This document shows, one piece after another, positions 31,208 to 41,300 of a DNA stretch of 49,045 nucleotides. Position numbers and translations under genes: made by a program. The notes beneath the pieces are model-generated. The model did no database searches. It was not told where the DNA came from and saw only the letters and a list, made by a program, of their open reading frames with translations. Source of the DNA: Streptomyces sp. CC53. Its GTDB lineage: Bacteria; Actinomycetota; Actinomycetes; Streptomycetales; Streptomycetaceae. The first letter of the stretch is position 1; each line of letters starts with the position of its first letter. The stretch covers positions 1 to 49,045 of the forward strand of contig NZ_MKXB01000192.1 of the NCBI RefSeq assembly GCF_001865245.1, written 5' to 3'.

Positions 31208-32737
31208 ATGCGGGAACCGCACCTGCTGTCGGGCTCCCGTGACGAGCCCCCCGCCTCCGAACCGGCTCCGGCCGGGCCGCCGCGCGCCGCTGCCGCGGAG
31301 GGCCGACCGGACCGTGCGGTGCTCTGGCCGGCGGCCGTCGCCGCGGCCTTCGTCCTCGCCCAGCTGACCCTGGTCGCCCCCGGCCTGGGACTCGGCTGGG
31401 ACGAGACCGTGTACGTCAGTCAGGTCGGCCGGCAGGGACCGGCCGCGTTCCTGAGCGCCCCCCGCGCCCGGGGCGTCTCCTTCCTCGCCGCGCCCGTCGC
31501 GGCCCTCACGGCCTCCGTCGCGGCGCTGCGGGTCTGGCTTGCCCTGCTGTCCGGCCTCGGTCTCTTCCTCGCCCTGCGCACCTGGCTGACCCTGCTGCCG
31601 CCGCGGGTGCTCGCCCTGGCGGGCGCCCTGTTCGCGACCCTGTGGACGGTGCTGTACTACGGGCCGCAGGTCATGCCCAACCTGTGGGTGGCGTACGGCG
31701 CTTTCGCCGCCGTCGGCTTCTTCCTGCGCGCCGCCCGCGCCCCCGGAGAGCCCCGGCCGCTGCTGGGCCTCGGCGCGGCCGTCGCGTTCGTCGCGCTGAT
31801 GCGGCCGCCCGACGCGGTGCCGCTCGTCCTGGTGCTGGCCGCAGCGTCGCTGCTGGTCCCGGCGTGGCGGCGGCCGGTGCTGTGGGGCGCACTCGCCGCG
31901 GGGGCCGCCGCCGGCGGCGCCGAGTGGGTCGTCGAGGCGTACGTCCGCTACGGCGGCCTGGCCGCACGGCTGGACCGGGCCAGCGAGATCCAGGGCGAAC
32001 TCGGCCTGTACGTCGCGGTCGACGACCACGTCCGCGCCCTGGCCGGCCGCACGCTGTGCCGCCCCTGCGACGTGCCCTGGCGCAACCCGGTCACCGGCCT
32101 GTGGTTCCTCGCCCTGCCGCTGTGCGTCGCCGGCGGCGTACGGGTCGCCGCGGGCACCCCGCACCGGACGCCCGCGGTCCTGGCCACGGCCGCCGGGACC
32201 GCACTCGCGCTCCCGTACCTCTTCACCGTCGACTACGCCGCCCCGCGCTTCCTGTTCCCGGCGTACGTCCTGCTCGCCGTGCCGGTCGCGCTGCTCCTCC
32301 TGCGCGTGGCGGACGCCCGGACCCGGCGCCGCCGCGCCCTGCTCGGCGTGTGCGCGCTCGCGCTGCTCGCCCACCTGGCGATCCAGTACAAGGTCCTCGA
32401 CTCGGTGACCCGGAGGGTGCGCACCGACACCGTCACCCTCACGCGGATCGCCGAGCAGCTCCACGCCCGCGGGGTGCGCCCGCCGTGCGTCGTCAGCGGG
32501 GAGGACGCCGTCCGCATCGCGTACCGGGCGGGCTGCGCGTCCCGCCAGCCCGGCGGCCACGACGCCAGCATCACCCCGGCCGGCCTGGCGCGGCTCGCGG
32601 AGCGCCGCCCGGTCGCCGTGCTGCTGTCCGGAGGGAGACCCGCACCGGAGTTCGCCCGCGGCTGGGTGGCGCACCCGCTGCCCGAGCTGCCGAACCGGCC
32701 CGGTTTCCGCATGCTGGTGTCCCCCTCGGCGGGCTGA
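31208..32737 (+). CDS. Multi-pass membrane protein, GT-C (GT39/ArnT-like) glycosyltransferase
   Basis: The 509-residue protein has a Pro/Ala-rich cytoplasmic tail and about ten transmembrane helices. The first outside loop carries GLGWDETVYVSQVGRQGP, where the D-E pair resembles the catalytic acidic motif of GT-C enzymes that use polyprenyl-phosphate sugars. A soluble C-terminal part of about 100 residues follows (RVRTDTVTLTRIAEQLHARGVRPPCVVSGEDAVRIAYRAGCASRQPGG). Donor and acceptor are unknown. ATG 31208 follows GAGG at 5 bases. It stands alone between the mal terminator and a converging small gene pair. Confidence 0.7.
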   Translation: MREPHLLSGSRDEPPASEPAPAGPPRAAAAEGRPDRAVLWPAAVAAAFVLAQLTLVAPGLGLGWDETVYVSQVGRQGPAAFLSAPRARGVSFLAAPVAALTASVAALRVWLALLSGLGLFLALRTWLTLLPPRVLALAGALFATLWTVLYYGPQVMPNLWVAYGAFAAVGFFLRAARAPGEPRPLLGLGAAVAFVALMRPPDAVPLVLVLAAASLLVPAWRRPVLWGALAAGAAAGGAEWVVEAYVRYGGLAARLDRASEIQGELGLYVAVDDHVRALAGRTLCRPCDVPWRNPVTGLWFLALPLCVAGGVRVAAGTPHRTPAVLATAAGTALALPYLFTVDYAAPRFLFPAYVLLAVPVALLLLRVADARTRRRRALLGVCALALLAHLAIQYKVLDSVTRRVRTDTVTLTRIAEQLHARGVRPPCVVSGEDAVRIAYRAGCASRQPGGHDASITPAGLARLAERRPVAVLLSGGRPAPEFARGWVAHPLPELPNRPGFRMLVSPSAG

Positions 32738-32776
32738 CCGGCCCGGCATGCCCGTGCCCCCGCCCCGGCGCCTCGG

Positions 32777-32792
32777 CCGGGCGGCCGCCCGG
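32777..32792. terminator. Palindrome between convergent genes
   Basis: A 16-base perfect palindrome (CCGGGCGG/CCGCCCGG) lies between the stops of the membrane glycosyltransferase and the converging minus-strand small gene. It has no loop and is weak as a terminator unless flanking CCCCGGC/GCCGGG pairs add to it. Confidence 0.35.
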
Positions 32793-32803
32793 GTGTGTGC
32801 CCG

Positions 32804-33094
32804 TCAGAGAGGCAGCCGACGGCCGCGGCTGCGTGCCACGAGCAGGACCTCTTCCAGGTGGTCGGCCAGGTGGTGTACGTATCTGCGCAGTTCCGCGACG
32901 GACACGGATGCAGGCAGGCTGCGGGCGCGCGCGAGCGTGTGCGCCGCGTGGTCGAGCCGGATGGTCTCGACGGCGTCGGCGTGACGGGAGAGCGGCCCGC
33001 TGCCGCCGTCGGTGATCAGGATGCACGTCTTGTCCCCGGGACGGGCCCCGGAAAGGACACGCACTTCGGTACCGGGCCCCGTTGTTTCCGTCAT
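32804..33094 (-). CDS. Small conserved-looking hypothetical protein
   Basis: The 96-residue soluble protein begins MTETTGPGTEVRVLSGARPGDKTCILITDGGSGPLSRHADAVETIRLDHAAHTLARAR and ends with a helix HHLADHLEEVLLVARSRGRRLPL. I recognise it only as a type of small Streptomyces protein often found beside XRE regulators; no function is known to me. Its ATG at 33094 overlaps the stop of the upstream 120-residue gene (ATGA), so the two are coupled. Confidence 0.7.
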   Translation of the reverse strand: MTETTGPGTEVRVLSGARPGDKTCILITDGGSGPLSRHADAVETIRLDHAAHTLARARSLPASVSVAELRRYVHHLADHLEEVLLVARSRGRRLPL

Positions 33095-33453
33095 GCGGAC
33101 TCCGCCCTCAGGGCTGCGGTGTACCGGAGCAGCATCTGCGCCCCGCGGGCGAGGAGGCGGAGGTGTGCCGCCGGGTCGTGGACGGGGTCGGCGGTCACGG
33201 CACGGGCATGGGCCGCGACGCTGAGGGCGATGCCTCGGGCCCGCCCGTCGGAGAGTCCCCGGGCGTGGGTGGCGACGCGGTCCGCGTGGGTGAGCAGGAC
33301 GCTGCGGAGCCGTTCCCGGAGAGCGTCGGCCGCCTCGCGGGTCGGCCGCAGGGAGGCCGCGTGCAGGGCCAGGTCGACATCCTGGAGGACTTGCAGATCC
33401 TCGGAGTCGTCTGCCGGCGGTGGCGCCGCATGCCGGCGCTGGACGGATGCCAT
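33091..33453 (-). CDS. Small helical hypothetical protein (DUF6415-like?)
   Basis: The 120-residue, largely alpha-helical protein has heptad-like segments (REAADALRERLRSVLLTHADRVATHARGL and AAHLRLLARGAQMLLRYTAAL). It resembles a family annotated as DUF6415 in Streptomyces, named after natural-product clusters but without known activity; this assignment is tentative. ATG 33453 follows GAGGTGAACGACC. It is divergent from the XRE/TPR regulator with a 144-base gap that probably holds both promoters, and coupled to the 96-residue gene downstream. Confidence 0.65.
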   Translation of the reverse strand: MASVQRRHAAPPPADDSEDLQVLQDVDLALHAASLRPTREAADALRERLRSVLLTHADRVATHARGLSDGRARGIALSVAAHARAVTADPVHDPAAHLRLLARGAQMLLRYTAALRAESA

Positions 33454-33597
33454 GGTCGTTCACCTCGGATGGCTGGGGAAGGTCTCGCCACGCGGCGGTT
33501 CCGTGCGGCTGACATTCATCCAACGCGGATACGCGCCGGTGGAGAACCAGGGACTCTGGAGGTCCGGTTGAACGCGTTGAACGCTTGGGGGTGCCCC

Positions 33598-34941
33598 ATG
33601 GCGGCACAGGTACGGACACGGATGCCCAACGAGGCGCTGACCCGGCTGATGGCCGAGGCGGGGGTCGGCAACGCACAGCTCGCGCGCCGGGTGAACGCGG
33701 TGGGTGGTGAGCTGGGGCTGCGGTTGCACTACGACAAGTCCACCGTCTCGCACTGGTTGCGGGGCAGCGTGCCGAAGGCCGAGGCGCGTCCGGCGGTCAC
33801 GGAGGCGTTGTCGCGACTGGCGGGGCGGCCCGTGACGGCGGCCGAGCTCGGCTGGCCCGCCGCCCGTGCCGGGGGGCAGGACGTCGTGTCGGGGGTGGTC
33901 GAGCTCAGCCGGGCCGACATGGACCCCTCCCGCCGTCGGGTGCTGGGAGCGGGGCTGTACAGCGCGACACTGCTGGTGCCGTCGTTCCAGGAGGTGCTGG
34001 CGGGACGGGCGGAGGCGGCGCAGGCGGCGCGTACCGTGCGGATCGGCGCGAGCGATGTCGCGACCGTGCGGCGGATGACGGACAAGGTCGCGGAGATCCT
34101 CGACGAGATCGGCGCGGGCCATGCCCGGCCGATGGCCGCCGCGTTCCTGGCCAACACGGTCGGTCCGTACCTGAGGGCGTCGGGACCGGAGCGGGTGCGG
34201 CAGCAGATGAGGGGCGCCGCAGCCGACCTGGTGTACCTGACGGGCTGGATGGCCATGTACGAGGAGCAGCAGGGGCTCGGCCAGCGGTACTACCTGAAGG
34301 CGCTCGCACTGGCCGGGGAGGCCGGGGACCACGTCACGTACTGCCGCACACTGCGCGGCATGAGCCTTCAGGCATCGCATCTGGGCTACGGGGCACGGGC
34401 CCTGGAGCTGGCGGACGCGGCGGCGGAGGCCGCCCCGGCGGCCGGGCCGCGCCTGGTGGCGTTCCTGCGCGGCCAGCAGGCGCACGCCTCGGCCATGACC
34501 GGCGACCGGCGGGCGGCGCTGTCACGGCTCCGGGAGACCGAGGCGGCACTGGAGCGTGCGGACAACCGGCGGGACGCGGTGGGCGGTTACGACGAGGCGG
34601 CGTACTTCTTCCACGAGGCACATGTCCGCTGGTGCCTGGGCGACGGTGAGGGATCGGTCAGGAGTCTGCGCCGGTCCAACGCGGCCCGGTCGCCGCAGGA
34701 GCGCCAGGGACGGCTGCACTGCCTGGGGGTGATCGCCGAGCGCCAGTTCCGGATGCGCCATGTGGAAGCCGCCTGCGCCACCTGGCACGCCTTCCTGGAC
34801 GGGCACGCGGGGCTGTCCTCGGCCCGCGGCGACGCCCACCTGGCGGCCATGCTGCGCGCCCTGCCCGCCTACCGGGGCCTGGGAGCCGTACGGGAGTTGG
34901 AGGAGCGGGCACGGCAGGTCGCCGCGGCCAAGGCGGCGTGA
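33598..34941 (+). CDS. XRE-type DNA-binding regulator with TPR-like C-terminal region
   Basis: The 447-residue protein has an N-terminal helix-turn-helix in which residues 9-65 form the helix set (NEALTRLMAEAGVGNAQLARRVNAVG and the recognition part YDKSTVSHWLRGSVP). A linker with ADMDPSRRRVLGAGLYSATLLVPSFQ follows, then repeated helical pairs like TPRs (QGLGQRYYLKALALAGEAGD, ARALELADAAAEAAP, AALSRLRETEAALERADNRRD). In this very common Streptomyces family the TPR part is thought to sense a peptide or protein ligand; targets are mostly unknown. The divergent small gene pair is the likely target. ATG 33598 is preceded by a G-rich stretch; alternative starts lie a few codons upstream. Confidence 0.8.
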   Translation: MAAQVRTRMPNEALTRLMAEAGVGNAQLARRVNAVGGELGLRLHYDKSTVSHWLRGSVPKAEARPAVTEALSRLAGRPVTAAELGWPAARAGGQDVVSGVVELSRADMDPSRRRVLGAGLYSATLLVPSFQEVLAGRAEAAQAARTVRIGASDVATVRRMTDKVAEILDEIGAGHARPMAAAFLANTVGPYLRASGPERVRQQMRGAAADLVYLTGWMAMYEEQQGLGQRYYLKALALAGEAGDHVTYCRTLRGMSLQASHLGYGARALELADAAAEAAPAAGPRLVAFLRGQQAHASAMTGDRRAALSRLRETEAALERADNRRDAVGGYDEAAYFFHEAHVRWCLGDGEGSVRSLRRSNAARSPQERQGRLHCLGVIAERQFRMRHVEAACATWHAFLDGHAGLSSARGDAHLAAMLRALPAYRGLGAVRELEERARQVAAAKAA

Positions 34942-35103
34942 GCCCGTCGGCGAATCATGGGGGCGAGAGGCTCCCTGGAAGAAGGCGCCTGCCGACGGCC
35001 CGGCGTCACGCTCAGCGTCGGTACCGTTGCCTTGTATCGCCCGGAGTGCGTCGGCGTATGGCTTCCGACTATGTCGTCGGACGGACGGGGAGAGGTGGAC
35101 GCT

Positions 35104-35766
35104 GTGACAGAGCAGCCCATCGGATACGGCCCTGCGGACCGTGGTCCCCGCCGAGAGCGCGGCGTCCTGCGCGACGTGTCCGCTCCGCGCGCGCAGATGC
35201 GACCGGAGCAGTTCGAGTGCATCGCTGCATTCGGGGCCCGCGAGGACGTGACGATGGAGTTCATCGACGGAAGGGTGCGGGTCAGGCCGGCGGGGGACGG
35301 GAACCACGAGACGGTCGCCGTCTGGCTCACGAGGCAGTGCCTACAGCACCGCCCTGACCTCGGCTTGTTCACCGGCAAGGGGCTCAAGGTGGAGACCTAC
35401 CGCAAGGGCTACGCCCGGCCGGACGGAACGCTCGCGCCGCTCAAGGCCTTCGTGGGCGCGGGGGAGTGGAGCGACCCTGATCCGGTCCTCCTGGTCGCGG
35501 AGATCACCTCGTTCGACTACGACACAGAGGTCCGGGACCGGAAGGAGAAGCCCCGCGCGTACGCGGAGTCCGGTATCCCGGTGTACGTCCTGATCGACCG
35601 GGACGAGGAGAGCATCACCGTCTACTGCAATCCCGTGGACGGCAAGTACCAGAGCGCTCCGTGCTACGACTACGGCGACCAGGTGGAGATCCCCGGCCTG
35701 GGCATCACCCTCGATACCGAAGAACTCAAGGACTACACGGGCCGGCCCGATTCCGGTCCCCGGTAG
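35104..35766 (+). CDS. Uma2-family PD-(D/E)xK nuclease
   Basis: The 220-residue protein carries the Uma2 pattern: MEFIDGRVRVRPAGDGNHETVAVWL, then PDGTLAPLKAF (first Asp), then PVLLVAEITSFDYDTEVRDRKEKPRAYAESGIPVYVLIDRDEESI, which supplies the Glu and Lys of the nuclease core. Uma2 proteins are abundant in Streptomyces and cyanobacteria; target and role are not known. GTG 35104 follows GGAGAGG, while an in-frame upstream start at 34957 would add a leader that is not family-like. It has no DNA methylase or partner gene beside it. Confidence 0.85.
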   Translation: MTEQPIGYGPADRGPRRERGVLRDVSAPRAQMRPEQFECIAAFGAREDVTMEFIDGRVRVRPAGDGNHETVAVWLTRQCLQHRPDLGLFTGKGLKVETYRKGYARPDGTLAPLKAFVGAGEWSDPDPVLLVAEITSFDYDTEVRDRKEKPRAYAESGIPVYVLIDRDEESITVYCNPVDGKYQSAPCYDYGDQVEIPGLGITLDTEELKDYTGRPDSGPR

Positions 35767-36340
35767 ACGCCTTGTGGCCTGGGCGGGCCGTACGCGGACC
35801 GCGGTGCTGCTTCGGCGCTGCCCGAGCCGGTCCGGGACGAGGTGTCAGCCGACCTGCCCCGCATCAGGGCAGAGGGCGGGGGGCGGCGGGCCGGAAGTGG
35901 CGCGGCACGGCGAACGCGGCCCGCCCACCCGCCGGGGGCCATGCAGTCGGCGGGGCCGTCCTGCGCCCGCGGTGACGCCCCACTGGCGGCAGCGCTGCCC
36001 GACTGCCGGAGCCGGGGGTCGTACGCGAGGTGGGGGAGGGGCGCGCAGGTCGCGCGGCCGAGGCTGCGTGAATCGGCCGTCGGACCGTTGGGGCGAGTGG
36101 CCACTGAAAGGGGGGCCGCACACCGGCGCGACTGCGCGCGCGTTGCCGTAGGCGCCCGGTGGGATGGCAGGGAGGCCCGGGGCCCGCCCTGGTGTCAGGG
36201 GCGGCGGGGTCTTCTTCGAGCCCCGGGCCTCCCGGTTGGTGACCGGCCCGGCCGGCCGGGCGCGTGGGGCCGGCGTATGGGGCCGGTACCCTCGGCCGGC
36301 CGGACCGGAGTCGTCGTTGAACGTAGCCCCACTGCAATTC

Positions 36341-36359
36341 CTTGCGAAAGAGCTTGCAA
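36341..36359. promoter_or_regulatory. Upstream MalR-like elements before the amylase gene
   Basis: CTTGCG (36341-36346) and CTTGCAA (36353-36359) are direct copies of the MalR core spaced 12 bases apart, about 70 bases upstream of the amylase promoter. Confidence 0.5.
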
Positions 36360-36420
36360 CCCCTTCATTGCCGGGGTTTCCGGGATGTGACCCGGGCGTA
36401 AGAGGAGTGTGTCGAAGGGG

Positions 36421-36450
36421 TTGACCTCCCCCGCCGGTGGCTCGTACGGT
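36421..36450 (+). promoter_or_regulatory. Amylase promoter (-35 TTGACC, -10 TACGGT)
   Basis: TTGACC at 36421-36426 and TACGGT at 36445-36450 are separated by 18 bases, a good Streptomyces HrdB-type promoter. Transcription would start near 36457, about 20 bases before the palindromic MalR site at 36476-36486. Confidence 0.65.
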
Positions 36451-36475
36451 CACGTCCGAAAACCTTTGCTGCCTT

Positions 36476-36486
36476 CTTGCAGCAAG
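36476..36486. promoter_or_regulatory. Palindromic MalR operator of the amylase gene
   Basis: CTTGC-A-GCAAG is a perfect 11-base palindrome containing the CTTGCAG core found before malE. It sits just downstream of the predicted amylase transcription start, where bound repressor would block initiation or elongation. Confidence 0.65.
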
Positions 36487-36579
36487 AGGCTTCACCCCCA
36501 CATCGGCCTTGCGGGCACGGCGCGTTGTCGTACGAGGCTGCCTCCACTGCATCCGCACCTCCCCTCCCCAGGAGGAAAC

Positions 36580-38283
36580 ATGGCCAGAAGAACCGTGGCC
36601 GCCGCACTCGCCGTCGTGGCGGGAGCCGCAGTCGGCGTCACGGCGCCCGTCACCCAGGCGCAGGCCGCCGCGCCGGGCGACAAGGACGTCACCGCAGTGA
36701 TGTTCGAGTGGAAGTTCGACTCCGTCGCCAAGGCGTGCACGGACTCGCTCGGGCCCGCCGGGTACGGCTACGTGCAGGTCTCGCCCCCTCAGGAGCACAT
36801 CCAGGGCTCCCAGTGGTGGACCTCGTACCAGCCCGTCAGCTACAAGATCGCCGGTCGCCTCGGTGACCGCGCCGCCTTCAAGAGCATGATCGACACCTGC
36901 CACGCGGCAGGCGTCAAGGTCGTCGCCGACACCGTCATCAACCACATGGCCGCGGGCGACGGCGTCGGCACCGGCGGGTCGTCGTACACCAAGTACCACT
37001 ACCCCGGCATCTACTCCGCCGCCGACTTCGACAACTGCACCACCAACGTCACCAACTACCAGGACCGCTGGAACGTCCAGCAGTGCGAGCTCGTCGGGCT
37101 CTCCGACCTCGACACCTCCGAGTCCTGGCCGCGCCAGCGCATCGCCGCGTACATGAACGACCTGCTGTCGCTCGGCGTCGACGGCTTCCGCATCGACGCG
37201 GCCAAGCACATGCCCACCGGTGACCTCGCCGCCATCAAGGCCCAGCTCACCGACCCGAACGTGTACTGGAAGCAGGAGGCCATCCACGGGGCCGGCGAGG
37301 CCGTCGACCCCAGCGAGTACCTCCAGAACGGCGACGTGCAGGAGTTCCGCTACGCCCGCGGGCTGAAGCAGGCGTTCCAGAACGACAAGCTCGCCTACCT
37401 GAAGAACTTCGGCGAGGGCTGGGGCTTCATGTCCTCCGGCCAGTCCGGCGTCTTCGTCGACAACCACGACACCGAGCGCGTCGGCGACACCCTCAGTTAC
37501 AAGAGCGGCTCCGCCTACACCCTCGCCAGCGTCTTCATGCTGGCCTGGCCGTACGGCTCCCCGGACGTCCACTCCGGCTACGAGTGGTCGCACAAGGACG
37601 CCGGCCCGCCGAACGGCGGCCAGGTGAACGCCTGCTACAGCGACGGCTGGAAGTGCCAGCACGACTGGCGCGAGATCAAGTCCATGGTCGCCTTCCGGAA
37701 CGTGGCCCGCGGTCAGGGCGTCACGAACTGGTGGGACAACGGCAACGACGCCATCGCCTTCGGGCGCGGCGACAAGGCCTACGTGGCCATCAACCACGAG
37801 GGCGGCGCGATCACGCGGACGTTCCAGACATCCCTCGCCGCCGGCAGCTACTGCAACGTCCAGAACGGCACCGCCGTCACCGTCGACTCCGCGGGCCGGT
37901 TCACCGCCACCCTCGGCGCCGGCACGGCCCTCGCCCTGCACGTCGGCGCCAGGGACTGCGGCGACGTGACCGACCCGCCGCCCGTCGGCGCCACCGGCGC
38001 CTCCTTCAACGTCGACGCCACCACCAGCTGGGGCCAGGACATCTACGTCACCGGCAACCAGGCCGCCCTCGGCAACTGGAGCCCGTCCGGTGCCCTGAAG
38101 CTCGACCCCGCCGCGTACCCCGTCTGGAAGCTCGACGTCGACCTGCCCGCCGGCACCGCCTTCGAGTACAAGTACATCCGCAAGGACGCCGCCGGAAACG
38201 TCACCTGGGAGAGCGGCGCCAACCGCACCGCCACCGTCCCCGCCGACGGCAAGGTCGTCCTGAACGACACCTGGCGCAACTGA
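36580..38283 (+). CDS. aml: Secreted alpha-amylase with C-terminal CBM20 starch-binding domain
   Basis: The 567-residue enzyme has a Sec signal peptide ([29 protein letters not shown]). The GH13 catalytic domain carries [10 protein letters not shown], nucleophile Asp206 in GFRIDAAKH, acid/base Glu233 in YWKQEAIHG and Asp297 in FVDNHDTER. The C-terminal CBM20 covers about 472-567 ([30 protein letters not shown] ... [12 protein letters not shown]). Length and layout match the classical Streptomyces raw-starch-binding amylases. ATG 36580 follows a perfect GGAGGAA. It is controlled by the promoter and MalR sites upstream and is probably co-transcribed with the amylopullulanase 75 bases downstream. 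Confidence 0.96.
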   Translation: MARRTVAAALAVVAGAAVGVTAPVTQAQAAAPGDKDVTAVMFEWKFDSVAKACTDSLGPAGYGYVQVSPPQEHIQGSQWWTSYQPVSYKIAGRLGDRAAFKSMIDTCHAAGVKVVADTVINHMAAGDGVGTGGSSYTKYHYPGIYSAADFDNCTTNVTNYQDRWNVQQCELVGLSDLDTSESWPRQRIAAYMNDLLSLGVDGFRIDAAKHMPTGDLAAIKAQLTDPNVYWKQEAIHGAGEAVDPSEYLQNGDVQEFRYARGLKQAFQNDKLAYLKNFGEGWGFMSSGQSGVFVDNHDTERVGDTLSYKSGSAYTLASVFMLAWPYGSPDVHSGYEWSHKDAGPPNGGQVNACYSDGWKCQHDWREIKSMVAFRNVARGQGVTNWWDNGNDAIAFGRGDKAYVAINHEGGAITRTFQTSLAAGSYCNVQNGTAVTVDSAGRFTATLGAGTALALHVGARDCGDVTDPPPVGATGASFNVDATTSWGQDIYVTGNQAALGNWSPSGALKLDPAAYPVWKLDVDLPAGTAFEYKYIRKDAAGNVTWESGANRTATVPADGKVVLNDTWRN

Positions 38284-38297
38284 TCCCGCACCGACCG

Positions 38298-38325
38298 GGC
38301 CCCGCACCCGCCCGGGTGCGGGGCC
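38298..38325 (+). other. Intercistronic hairpin between amylase and amylopullulanase genes
   Basis: A perfect 12-bp stem (38298-38309 with 38314-38325) has a 4-base loop, 14 bases after the amylase stop and 33 before the next start. It is a strong terminator or mRNA-end protector. Confidence 0.7.
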
Positions 38326-38358
38326 TCCTCCCGTAGGACCCTCAACGAGGAGAACGTC

Positions 38359-41300
38359 TTGACACGCCCTCGCCTCCCGCGGCTCCAGCCCCCGCGGCTG
38401 CGCGCCACGCGGCGCAGATCGGCGGCCGTCCTCGCCGCCGCGACCGTGACGGCGCTCGTCGTCCCGGCCGTCGTCCCGGCGAACGCCGCACCCCGGCCGC
38501 CCGCCCCGCCGTCGGACCGGAAGCTGGCCGCCGAGCCCGCCCGGCACGACCTGACCCGCGAGCAGTTCTACTTCGTGCTGCCCGACCGGTTCGCCAACGG
38601 CGACCGCGGCAACGACCGCGGCGGACTCACCGGCACCCGGCTCCAGCACGGGTACGACCCCACCGACAAGGGCTTCTACCAGGGCGGAGACCTCAAGGGC
38701 CTCACGGAGCGGCTCGACTACATCAAGGGCCTCGGCACCACCGCCATCTGGCTCGCCCCGATCTTCAAGAACCAGCCCGTGCAGGGCCAGGGCGAGAACG
38801 CCTCCGCCGGCTACCACGGCTACTGGATCACCGACTTCACCCAGGTCGACCCGCACTTCGGCACCAACGACGACCTGAAGAAGCTGATCAAGCAGGCCCA
38901 CGGCAAGGGCATGAAGGTCTTCTTCGACGTCATCACCAACCACACCGCCGATGTCGTCGACTACGAGGAGAAGTCCTACGAGTACCTCTCGAAGGGCGCC
39001 TTCCCCTACCTGACCAAGGACGGGAAGCCCTTCGACGACGCGGACTACGCCGACGGGACGCGCCGCTTCCCGAAGACCGGCCCGGGCTCCTTCCCCCGCA
39101 AGCCGGTCGTCGCCCCCGACAAGAAGGACCTGAAGGTCCCGGCGTGGCTCAACGACCCCGCGATGTACCACAACCGCGGCGACTCCACCTTCGCCGGCGA
39201 GTCCTCCACCCACGGTGACTTCGTGGGCCTGGACGACCTGTGGACCGAGCGTCCCGAGGTCGTCGAGGGCATGGAGAAGATCTACCAGCGGTGGGTGCGC
39301 GACTTCGACATCGACGGCTTCCGCATCGACACCGTCAAGCACGTCAACACCGAGTTCTGGACCCGGTGGGCCACCGCGCTCGACGCGTACGCGAAGAAGA
39401 AGGGCCGGCCGGACTTCTTCATGTTCGGCGAGGTGTACTCCTCCGACACCTCCCTCACCTCGCACTACGTGCGCGAGGGGCGGCTGGACGCCACCCTCGA
39501 CTTCCCGTTCCAGGAAGCCGCCCGGAACTTCGCCTCCCAGGGCGGCTCCGCACAGAAGCTCGCCCGGCTCTTCGCCGACGACCACAAGTACACGACCGAC
39601 AAGGCCAACGCCTACGAGACGGTCAACTTCCTCGGCAACCACGACATGGGCCGCTTCGGCACGTTCCTCCAGCAGGACAACGCCAAGGCCGGCGACGCCG
39701 AACTGGTCAAGCGGTACGGCCTCGCCAACGAGCTGATGTTCCTCAGCCGCGGCAACGCCGTCGTCTACTACGGCGACGAGCAGGGCTTCACCGGCGCCGG
39801 CGGGGACAAGGACGCCCGCCAGACCCTGTTCGCCTCCAAGACCGCCGACTACCTGGACGACGACCAGCTCGGCACCGCACGCGGCCACGACCGGGACGCC
39901 TACGACCCGGCGCACCCGCTCTACCGGCAGATCGCCGCGCTCGCCGCACTCCGCGCGGACCATCCGGCGCTCGCCGACGGCGTCCAGATCGAGCGGCACG
40001 CCGACGACGGCGCGGGCGTCTACGCCTTCTCCCGCATCGACACGCGGAAGAAGACCGAGTACGTCGCCGCCGTCAACAACGCCACCGAGGCCCGCACCGT
40101 CGAACTCGCCACCGACACCCCCGCCGGCACCGCCTTCCGCACCGTCTACGGCGAGGCGGCCACCGCCACCAGCGGCGGCGACGGCAAGCTCACCGTCACC
40201 GTGCCCGCCCTGTCGTCCGTCGTGCTGAAGGCCGGCCGGGCCGTCACCGCACCCGCGTCCGCGCCCACCGTCGAGCTGAAGGCCCCCGCCGCGGGCGCCA
40301 CCGGCACCGTCGAGGTCACCGCCGACGTCAGCGGCGGGGGCGCCCTCAACCGGGTCGTCTTCGCCGCTCAGCAGGGCAACGGCAGGTGGCAGGTCCTCGG
40401 CTCCGCCGACCACGCCCCCTACCGGGTCAGCCACACCATCACCGCCCCGGAGGGCGCCACCGTCCGCTACAAGGCCGTCGTCGTCGACGCCCGCGGACGC
40501 ACCGCGAGCGACCTCGCGCAGACCACCGCGGGCCAGGCCCCCGCGCCCGAGGTGCCGACCGCGACCCAGCGGGACTACGCGGTCGTCCACTACAAGCGCC
40601 CCGACGGGGACTACGACGGCTGGCGCCTCTACGCCTGGGGCGACATCGCCGAGGGCGAGGCCACCCCGTGGCCCGAGGGCCACGCCTTCACCGGCCGCGA
40701 CGCCTACGGCGCCTTCGCCCACGTCAAGCTGAAGCCGGGCGCCTCCAGCGTCGGCTACCTCGTCATCGACGAGAACGGCAACAAGGACGTCTCCGCCGAC
40801 CGCACCGTCGACCTGTCCAAGACCGGCGAGGTATGGATCGAGCAGGGCAAGGAGCAGTCCCTGGACCAGGCGCCCGACGGCGCCTACCCGCCGCAGGACA
40901 CCAGCAAGGCCGTCCTGCACTACCAGCGCGCCGACGGCGACTACGACGGCTGGGGCCTGCACGTCTGGACCGGCGCCGCCGAGCCCACCGACTGGTCCAA
41001 GCCGCTCATGCCGGTCCGCACCGACCCGTACGGCGCGGTCTACGAGGTGCCGCTCGCCGAAGGCGCCACCTCCCTCAGCTACATCATCCACAAGGGCGAC
41101 GAGAAGGACCTGCCCACCGACCAGTCCCTGGACCTGAAGGCGACCGGCCACGAGGTGTGGCTGCTCGGCGGACAGGAGAAGCACCTGCTGCCGCAGCCCA
41201 AGGGCGGCGGCGCGGCCCTGGACCTCACGCAGTCCGCGGCCGTGTGGATCGACGAGACCACCCTCGCCTGGAACGGCTCCTCCGCCGCCGCGTCCAGCCA

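Larger units (their letters stand above)
35767..36579. other. 813-base gene-free region before the amylase gene
   Basis: There is no convincing gene here. It holds a 13-bp inverted repeat (36171-36183 with 36220-36232) with an inner CCGCCCT/AGGGGCGG stem, GGCCGG-rich palindromic sequence near 36245-36310, and MalR-like motifs and a promoter from 36341 on. The short frame starting near 35812 (LPEPVRDEVSADLPRIRAEGG) could be a gene remnant but cannot be assigned. Confidence 0.6.

Noticed and set aside
35842..36390. 182-codon plus-strand frame between the Uma2 and amylase genes
   Set aside because: It has a Gly/Arg/Pro composition typical of non-coding GC-rich DNA, no ribosome site, and runs through the inverted repeat at 36171-36232.
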